Of a stretch of DNA of 10,336 nt, positions 5,733 through 10,336 are shown piece by piece. The DNA is taken from NCBI GenBank assembly GCA_012965445.1, contig DTSJ01000262.1, positions 1 through 10,336 of the forward strand. Reading direction: 5' to 3'. Each line of letters opens with the position of its first letter. Position 1 is the first letter of the stretch. The position numbers were made by a program, and so were the translations under genes. The notes beneath the pieces are model-generated. The model saw nothing but the letters and a program-made list of their open reading frames with translations, had not been told where the DNA came from and made no database searches. Source of the DNA: Candidatus Hydrogenedentota bacterium. GTDB lineage: Bacteria > Hydrogenedentota > Hydrogenedentia > Hydrogenedentiales > GCA-2746185.

Positions 5733-7496
5733 CTAAGTATTTGATACTTCTTCTCGGGCTAGACTCTTTAATCGGCGTTCCATCTCGCGCATGGGCATGA
5801 GGTCGCCTTTGCGAGAAGCGATGGTGATACCGGTCTGATAGGTTTCCTGAGCTTCGTCCGGTCGATCCAGAAATTCGTAGCACTTGCCGAGATCGAGATA
5901 TGCTGCGGAGAAATCCTTTTGCACTTCCGCAGCATGGCTAAGATGGGGGATGGCATTTTCGTATTCACCGAGCTGCACGTACGCTTTTCCAAGTCCAAAT
6001 GTAGCTACGGGATCATCGGGGTCCATTCCCAGGACTTCCAGGAACACACCGATGCGGTCTCTCGCTTCTTCTTGTATTCTCGTGCGTTCCTGGGCGGCCA
6101 TTTCTTCGGCTTTGCGCTCGTCGGTGGCATTTTGAATTTGAAGGACGGCGGATTGTGCTTTGGCAATCTCAGCCTCCTCTATCATTCCCTTTGCGAGGTA
6201 GAATACGGAGAGGTTTGTATGTGCCATGATGCAGTTCGGGTTGAGTTCCTTGAGGCGATTCATATAGTAGATTGCTTCGTCGACCCGCTGATGACGATTA
6301 AGAATCACGCCGAGTACTTCGTAGGTATCCTCGAAGTCGGGCTGCAGGAGGATCGATTCTTTCAGCATGGGAATTGCGGAGGCATCGGAGTCGTCGGGAT
6401 CGGCTTGAAACAAATCAAGGGCTTCGTGGTACAGAGAGTCCGCTGTCTGTTCTCGCGAAGGTGGCGAGTGAAAGGGCGGAGACTGGACTTCTACTTCGAT
6501 TGCCGTATCGTATCCCTCTACAAGTATCGACAGGACGGTTCCGGGTGCACGGTGATCGCGATCAAGATAGGCGAGTGCGATCATTCGACCCAAGGTTGGG
6601 CTGTGGGCCATGCTCATGCCGCGACCGATTGTTTTTCCGTCCAGAGTGAGCGCGCATCCGACACTCCATTTTTCGACAGTTTCATTTTGAAATACGAGTC
6701 CGGTGAGCGCCTGCTTTACTGAGCCGTAGGCTTTTAGCCGGGCAACTACTTCCTGTCCGAGGTAGCATCCTTTTTCATAGCTTATGGCGGTGCGTTCGAG
6801 CGTTGTCTCTGGAATGAGACAGGTCGTGTCCATATCGAGGCCGAATTTGGGCAGACCTGCTTCGATTCGAAGGACGTGTTGTGCTTCTGAGTCGACTACG
6901 ACTGGAGCCTCGAGTGTGTCATCGCTATGGTCACGAAGATTCTGAAGAATCGCAGCGCATTCGCCTGTTTCACCGATGAACACGAAGCCGTCTTCGCCAG
7001 TCATAGAGATCCGGAATGCGAGCACTTCGAGTCCGAACAGCTCTACGGGGTGTACGCCGTTCCACTCGTTCGGGAGCAGAGCGGAACCCATTCCAGATTC
7101 GTCATCCATGCAGGTTGCAAGAAACGCCATAGATTTTGGCCCTTGCAGAATCAGTTGTTCGAGTGTATCGTCCGTGCGTTCGACGTGGACATCTTCGATG
7201 AACAGGTGGTCATCGAGATGTTTCAGTACTGCATCTACCTGAGCGCACTCAATCAGCATCCAAAATTCGTCTTCCCACCGATGGAGCGTGAAATGGCCTT
7301 GCAGCCGTCCCTGTCGATCCAGAATAGCGTTATGACTGCCCGCGCCGGACGCGAGACCTTCTACATCGTTCGTAGTCTGGCTGTGGAGCCATGAGGCCGC
7401 GTCGGGTCCGGTAATACGCACGAAGGTGTAGTCTTCGCGAATCCATGCGCCGGTAGTTGAGCGTACGGCGTGGATAACTTGGCTCAATTCTGTCAT
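5733..7496 (-). CDS. YgfZ/GcvT-like folate-binding protein fused to TPR domain
   Basis: A 587-residue fusion. Residues about 1-340 form a YgfZ-type aminomethyltransferase-fold domain with GPDAASWLHSQTTNDV (30-45), IEAGLPKFGLDMD (211-223) and the diagnostic KGCYLGQEVVAR (242-253) with its conserved cysteine C244. YgfZ proteins bind tetrahydrofolate and help build or repair certain Fe-S enzymes, including the tRNA methylthiotransferase MiaB. Residues about 351-587 are TPR units (for example 375-440 and 482-560) interrupted by a charged helical stretch (about 458-482), ending in GDLMPMREMERRLKSL (564-579). YgfZ is usually about 300-350 residues without TPRs. The TPR part may recruit client proteins, which is inference. 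No strong ribosome site precedes ATG 7496, and no earlier in-frame start exists. It is divergent from the M20 gene and followed by msrA. True GcvT is excluded by the YgfZ motif and absence of gcvH/gcvP. Confidence 0.88.
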   Translation of the reverse strand: MTELSQVIHAVRSTTGAWIREDYTFVRITGPDAASWLHSQTTNDVEGLASGAGSHNAILDRQGRLQGHFTLHRWEDEFWMLIECAQVDAVLKHLDDHLFIEDVHVERTDDTLEQLILQGPKSMAFLATCMDDESGMGSALLPNEWNGVHPVELFGLEVLAFRISMTGEDGFVFIGETGECAAILQNLRDHSDDTLEAPVVVDSEAQHVLRIEAGLPKFGLDMDTTCLIPETTLERTAISYEKGCYLGQEVVARLKAYGSVKQALTGLVFQNETVEKWSVGCALTLDGKTIGRGMSMAHSPTLGRMIALAYLDRDHRAPGTVLSILVEGYDTAIEVEVQSPPFHSPPSREQTADSLYHEALDLFQADPDDSDASAIPMLKESILLQPDFEDTYEVLGVILNRHQRVDEAIYYMNRLKELNPNCIMAHTNLSVFYLAKGMIEEAEIAKAQSAVLQIQNATDERKAEEMAAQERTRIQEEARDRIGVFLEVLGMDPDDPVATFGLGKAYVQLGEYENAIPHLSHAAEVQKDFSAAYLDLGKCYEFLDRPDEAQETYQTGITIASRKGDLMPMREMERRLKSLAREEVSNT

Positions 7497-7553
7497 TTGC
7501 GGGTCCAGTTTGACTTTGATCGGGGGAGGAACTCTTTCATTGTCGTTAGCAGT

Positions 7554-7562
7554 ATTGTATCA
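7554..7562 (-). promoter_or_regulatory. Putative promoter of the YgfZ-TPR gene
   Basis: TGATACAAT on the minus strand, identical to the element before arsC. The identity extends to a 14-base GC[AG]GTATTGTATCA motif as read on the plus strand (7549-7562). No good -35 is seen. The expected leader is about 50 bases. The same bases contain TATCAT (7558-7563) on the plus strand, which might serve the divergent M20 gene. Confidence 0.4.
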
Positions 7563-7606
7563 TTTCCTGGAGCAATCGAATTCACCCTAACGAGGGAGAA
7601 GCGACG

Positions 7607-8896
7607 ATGAACAGAACGGCGGCTTGCATAGCGGTAGTAATTCTTATGATGTTGGGCACTGTGTCCGACGCGCAGAACGTCGGACTACACACGGAGATCG
7701 ATTCCCGTGCGGAAGCGATAAACGACAAGGTGATAGCGTGGCGACGGGACATTCACGAGCATCCTGAGCTGAGCAACGAGGAAGTGAGAACGGGTAAACT
7801 GGTCGCGAAACATCTGAAGTCTTTGGGGCTGGAAGTTCAGACTGGCATCGCCAATACGGGTGTTGTGGGCATTCTGCGCGGGGGCAAACCCGGAAAAGTC
7901 GTTGCCTTGCGCGCGGACATGGATGGACTTCCTGTCGAGGAGAAAGTCGATGTTCCCTTCGCGTCGAAGGCGCGGGGCAAGTATAGGGGTAATGATGTGG
8001 GGATAATGCATGCATGTGGGCATGATATGCACGTCGCCATTTTGATGGGAGCCGCGGAGGTACTCGCGGGGATGAAGGATGAAATTTCGGGTACGATCAA
8101 GTTTATTTTCCAGCCGGCTGAAGAAGGCCCCGGCGGTGCGGACACTATGGTGGAAGCGGGTGTATTGAAAAATCCGGATGTGGATGCGATATTCGGGCTT
8201 CATGTTACGCAGGGGTGGTCTGTTGGTGAAATGGGCGTGCGCGCGGGCGGTGCGATGGCAGGATCAGACTATTTCACGATTGTGGTCAAGGGCAAACAGA
8301 CCCACGCAGCAGCTCCTTGGTTGGGGGTAGATCCGATCGTGGTATCGGCGCAGGTGATTCTTGGAATGCAGACGATCATCAGCAGGCAGGTCGATGTGAC
8401 GGCAGCTCCGGCGGTGTTGACAATTGGAACGATTAACGGCGGAGTTCGCAGCAACATCATTCCCGATGATGTAACGCTGCGCGGGACGATACGTACTTTT
8501 CAACCAAAAATGCAGGATGACATTCACGCGCGCCTGCGCAATACGGTTGAGAGTATCGCCGCAAGCGCGGGGGCTGACGTGGAGATATCGATTGTCAAGA
8601 GTGCTCCGGTTACTTACAACGATCCAGAGTTGACGCGGCAGATGCGCGCGACACTGGAGCGGGTAGCGGGAGCATCGAAGGTTTTGGAATCGCGGTTGGT
8701 GACAGGCGCGGAGGACTTTGCGTATTTCCAGAAAGAGATACCCGGAATGTTCTTTTTTCTGGGAGTTCGTCCTGAGGATGTTTCGAAAGCGGATTTAATC
8801 GCGAATCATTCGCCGTTGTTTTACTCGGACGAGGACAGTCTTCCGATTGGAGTTCGTGCGATGGCGGGACTTGCGTTGGATTACCTCAGCGAATAG
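7607..8896 (+). CDS. Exported M20 metallopeptidase / N-acyl-amino-acid amidohydrolase
   Basis: A 429-residue M20D-type hydrolase (hippurate hydrolase / IAA-amino-acid hydrolase group) that removes acyl groups from amino acids or cleaves related amides. An N-terminal signal peptide (MNRTAACIAVVILMM..., probable cleavage after DA near residue 22) indicates export, unlike many cytoplasmic members. Metal-site residues follow the family order: C137 and H139 in HACGHDMH, E172/E173 in PAEEGPGGA, H199 in GLHV and H401 in NHSPLF. The lid or dimerisation domain spans about 215-325. AGGGAG at 7593-7598 lies eight bases before the ATG. It is divergent from the YgfZ-TPR gene and ends five bases from a convergent gene. 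Substrate cannot be deduced; the family is confident. Confidence 0.93.
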   Translation: MNRTAACIAVVILMMLGTVSDAQNVGLHTEIDSRAEAINDKVIAWRRDIHEHPELSNEEVRTGKLVAKHLKSLGLEVQTGIANTGVVGILRGGKPGKVVALRADMDGLPVEEKVDVPFASKARGKYRGNDVGIMHACGHDMHVAILMGAAEVLAGMKDEISGTIKFIFQPAEEGPGGADTMVEAGVLKNPDVDAIFGLHVTQGWSVGEMGVRAGGAMAGSDYFTIVVKGKQTHAAAPWLGVDPIVVSAQVILGMQTIISRQVDVTAAPAVLTIGTINGGVRSNIIPDDVTLRGTIRTFQPKMQDDIHARLRNTVESIAASAGADVEISIVKSAPVTYNDPELTRQMRATLERVAGASKVLESRLVTGAEDFAYFQKEIPGMFFFLGVRPEDVSKADLIANHSPLFYSDEDSLPIGVRAMAGLALDYLSE

Positions 8897-8901
8897 GCGG
8901 T

Positions 8902-9165
8902 CTAGTAAATTCCGCGCGCCACGAAGAACAAGCCGAAAACCATCATCGGAATTCCGATGATCGCGCCGACGAATGTCATCGTGAGGAAATACCCTGCGAC
9001 GAGAAGGGCGGAACCGAGGAGGAGGCACATCAGGATGCCGATGGCGTTGCAGGTGAAGGTTGCAAATTTCCAGATCAGTGAGATGGGCCAAAAGAAGAAC
9101 ATTCGGAAGAGTTTTCCCGGCAGGAACGATGAGGTGCGTTCAATATGTCCTTCGGGAGCGGCCAT
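8902..9165 (-). CDS. Small membrane protein, last gene of the psp-like operon
   Basis: An 87-residue protein that I do not recognise. It has a short hydrophilic start (1-17), an aromatic-rich amphipathic or hydrophobic stretch (about 19-36, with FRMFFFWP) and two clear membrane segments (about 42-62 and 64-83), ending with RGIY. GGAGA lies about seven bases before the ATG, and the gene begins 24 bases after the pspC stop, so it is very probably translated in that operon. It does not look like PspD or PspG as I know them. Context suggests a role in inner-membrane stress, which is inference only. It ends five bases from the convergent M20 gene. Confidence 0.8.
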   Translation of the reverse strand: MAAPEGHIERTSSFLPGKLFRMFFFWPISLIWKFATFTCNAIGILMCLLLGSALLVAGYFLTMTFVGAIIGIPMMVFGLFFVARGIY

Positions 9166-9189
9166 GTGTATCTCTCCAAGTCAGTAGGG

Positions 9190-9732
9190 CTAGCTGTTCA
9201 GGCGTTCTTCCCAATCGAAATCGCGGGTCGTTACGGTGTTTTCGATCCGCTGAATTCTTCGATCTAGGCTCTCGAAGGTTCGTTTCAGGCGCTGTAGCGC
9301 CATGCTTCGCGAACCGGAATAGGAATGATAGAATTCTTCGTCTTCTTCGGACTCGAGCGGCAATACGGGCTCGACTTTCATTACCATCGCTGCGATGAAA
9401 TAGAGGAACACGCCAGGCCAGAATCCCGTAAAAGTTAATGCGAAGATGAAAAATACCCGAATCCAGAAAGTGCTGAACTGGTAGTAATTGGCAACGCCAG
9501 CGCACACACCGCAGATCATGCCGCAGCGGGAGCGATAGAGGATATCGCGGTATTTTGAGTTTCGGCGAGGATACTCGTCGAACTCGGGATCATAGTCTTC
9601 GTGGTGGCGATCGCTGCGGGTCGCTCGCCGTGCTGCGCGGGCTTCATGTCGATCTATGCGTGCGTCATGACGGTCCATTCGTGCTTCATGCCGTGCGACG
9701 CGGGCGCGTCTGCGTTGTTCAGATGATCTCAT
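9190..9732 (-). CDS. pspC: PspC-domain envelope stress protein with Arg/His heptad N-terminus
   Basis: A 180-residue protein. Residues 63-120 form the PspC domain: LYRSRCGMICGVCAGVANYY (65-84), then WIRVFFIFALTFTGFWPGVFLYFIA, a membrane segment of the usual kind. Residues 145-180 (RLKRTFESLDRRIQRIENTV followed by TTRDFDWEERL) resemble the C-terminal helix of enterobacterial PspC, so it looks like true PspC rather than a generic PspC-domain protein. PspC is an inner-membrane sensor or effector that works with PspB in the phage-shock response. Residues 11-45 are five heptads of consensus R-x-x-R-H-x-A, not seen in standard PspC. Three cysteines (70, 74, 77) cluster in the domain. AAAGGAG before the ATG overlaps the end of the preceding PspB-like gene, five bases upstream, so translation is coupled. 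No pspA or pspF is in the window. Confidence 0.88.
   Translation of the reverse strand: MRSSEQRRRARVARHEARMDRHDARIDRHEARAARRATRSDRHHEDYDPEFDEYPRRNSKYRDILYRSRCGMICGVCAGVANYYQFSTFWIRVFFIFALTFTGFWPGVFLYFIAAMVMKVEPVLPLESEEDEEFYHSYSGSRSMALQRLKRTFESLDRRIQRIENTVTTRDFDWEERLNS
9598..9702 (-). repeat. Five in-frame heptad repeats in the PspC N-terminus
   Basis: The 105 bases encode residues 11-45 of PspC as five seven-residue units with consensus R-x-x-R-H-x-A; units two and three, RMDRHDA and RIDRHEA, are nearly identical. The DNA copies have diverged, so it is an old rather than fresh expansion. Confidence 0.75.
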
Positions 9733-9737
9733 AGCGC

Positions 9738-10025
9738 CTAGCTCCTTTCAATATCGCGATCAAAGTCAGAGAGTTTCTGGCGTTCGCTTCGTTTCCGTTC
9801 GCCGTCAACCAACAGTGTTTCGAGCGTTTCAATCCGGTCTTCCATTTTCGTCAGACCATGGTAGATTTCCTGAATTATTCGGGTTTCGTTTTCATCGCCG
9901 GCTGGAGCACCGCCGCTGGATCCACTCTTGAACACTTTGACAATCATTCCAAAGGTGATACCGATCGAACCGATGAGCATTGAAGCGCCGATGCACGATA
10001 CCATGATAATCGATGTAGTGTCCAT
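9738..10025 (-). CDS. PspB-like membrane protein (second of a tandem pair)
   Basis: A 95-residue protein with one N-terminal membrane segment (about 6-31), a short Gly/Ser/Ala linker, a coiled-coil (about 46-72) containing KMEDRIETLETLLVDGE, and a charged tail SDFDRDIERS. This layout, and the RMxxRIxxLE pattern, match PspB, the small inner-membrane partner of PspC. Length is a little above the usual 70-80. AAGG lies about nine bases before ATG 10025, and it starts 12 bases after the stop of a related upstream gene. Its last codons supply the ribosome site of pspC. Identity as PspB-like rests on layout, helix pattern and the pspC neighbour; a profile search would settle it. Confidence 0.7.
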   Translation of the reverse strand: MDTTSIIMVSCIGASMLIGSIGITFGMIVKVFKSGSSGGAPAGDENETRIIQEIYHGLTKMEDRIETLETLLVDGERKRSERQKLSDFDRDIERS

Positions 10026-10037
10026 AACTCGAAACCT

Positions 10038-10336
10038 TTACAGTTCGCGGAGTTCACGGTCGGTTGCGGGGCGATTGGGCTGCCCAATCAACAACGTCTC
10101 CAGTGAATCCAGCCGTTCTTCCATTCTACGAAAGCCGCGCTCCAGATCTTGAAACGCCTCTGTTTCCTGCCGTTCTAATTTACGTCGATCACGGGTCGCT
10201 CCACCACCGGTGATCACCTTCATAAAAATACCACATAGAGCCGCCATCAACAAAAAACCAAGCATAAGAGAAACAATAACAAGAACCGGTATCAGCGCAC
10301 CTTCCAGGAGAAGTGTCTCCCACGCCGTATCCGTAT
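10038..10336 (-). CDS. PspB-like membrane protein, 5'-partial at window edge
   Basis: The frame stays open to the right edge of the window, giving 99 codons. An internal ATG at 10265 would cut through the middle of a membrane segment: the hydrophobic run begins upstream (LIPVLVIVSL) and continues past it, no ribosome site precedes that ATG, and no in-frame ATG, GTG or TTG lies between it and the edge, so the true start is outside. After the membrane segment come a charged coiled-coil with RMEERLDSLETLLI and the tail PATDRELREL. It closely resembles the next gene (KMEDRIETLETLLV), so the two are tandem paralogues of PspB type. The stop lies 12 bases before the next gene. Confidence 0.65.
   Translation of the reverse strand, partial: TDTAWETLLLEGALIPVLVIVSLMLGFLLMAALCGIFMKVITGGGATRDRRKLERQETEAFQDLERGFRRMEERLDSLETLLIGQPNRPATDRELREL

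Noticed and set aside
5919..6722. Long plus-strand open frame inside the YgfZ-TPR gene
   Set aside because: It is antisense to recognisable TPR and YgfZ coding sequence and shows no domain of its own.
5733..7496. Glycine cleavage T-protein (GcvT)
   Set aside because: KGCYLGQEVVAR is the YgfZ signature and no gcvH or gcvP is nearby.
10038..10265. Complete 75-residue gene starting at ATG 10265
   Set aside because: The ATG falls inside a hydrophobic segment, has no ribosome site, and the frame is open to the window edge, so the gene is 5'-partial.

Overview
The window is a dense stretch of bacterial chromosome of roughly balanced base composition, with mostly housekeeping and envelope genes in short operons. 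It has no mobile element, CRISPR array, rRNA or tRNA. Envelope genes (bactofilin with an M23 peptidase, PspB/PspC-type proteins, signal-peptide enzymes), a YgfZ-type protein and a BNR sialidase beside an HpcH/HpaI aldolase suggest an uncultured Gram-negative, perhaps of the FCB, Latescibacterota or Poribacteria kind. That placement is a weak impression; nothing here fixes the taxon.

Layout. (1) Positions 1-2131, minus strand: a thioredoxin-type arsenate reductase (arsC), a secreted BNR sialidase-like protein and a 3'-truncated HpcH/HpaI aldolase, read in that order. (2) Positions 2132-2420: a divergent regulatory region with a good sigma70-type promoter facing right, a trinucleotide repeat inside a second possible promoter, and a leaderless-looking promoter for arsC. 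(3) Positions 2421-3847, plus strand: an M23 endopeptidase and a bactofilin, a known cell-shape pair. (4) Positions 4055-5197, plus strand: mnmA (tRNA 2-thiouridylase), overlapping tail-to-tail with msrA. (5) Positions 5184-7496, minus strand: a YgfZ-type protein fused to a TPR domain, then msrA. (6) Positions 7607-8896, plus strand: an exported M20 amidohydrolase. (7) Positions 8902-10336, minus strand: an envelope-stress operon with two tandem PspB-like proteins (the first 5'-partial), PspC and an unrecognised 87-residue membrane protein.

How the genes fit together. M23 peptidase plus bactofilin should act in local peptidoglycan remodelling. PspB-like/PspC proteins should sense or buffer inner-membrane stress. 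MnmA, MsrA and YgfZ are all linked to sulfur or redox chemistry, although only msrA and ygfZ share a strand. The sialidase-like protein and aldolase look like carbohydrate or acid-sugar catabolism, with arsC possibly only a transcriptional neighbour.

Most unusual features: the YgfZ-TPR fusion, the duplicated PspB-like genes with PspC, an Arg/His heptad repeat at the PspC N-terminus, and a recurrent extended -10 element (TGATA-N-AAT or close) upstream of four transcription units.
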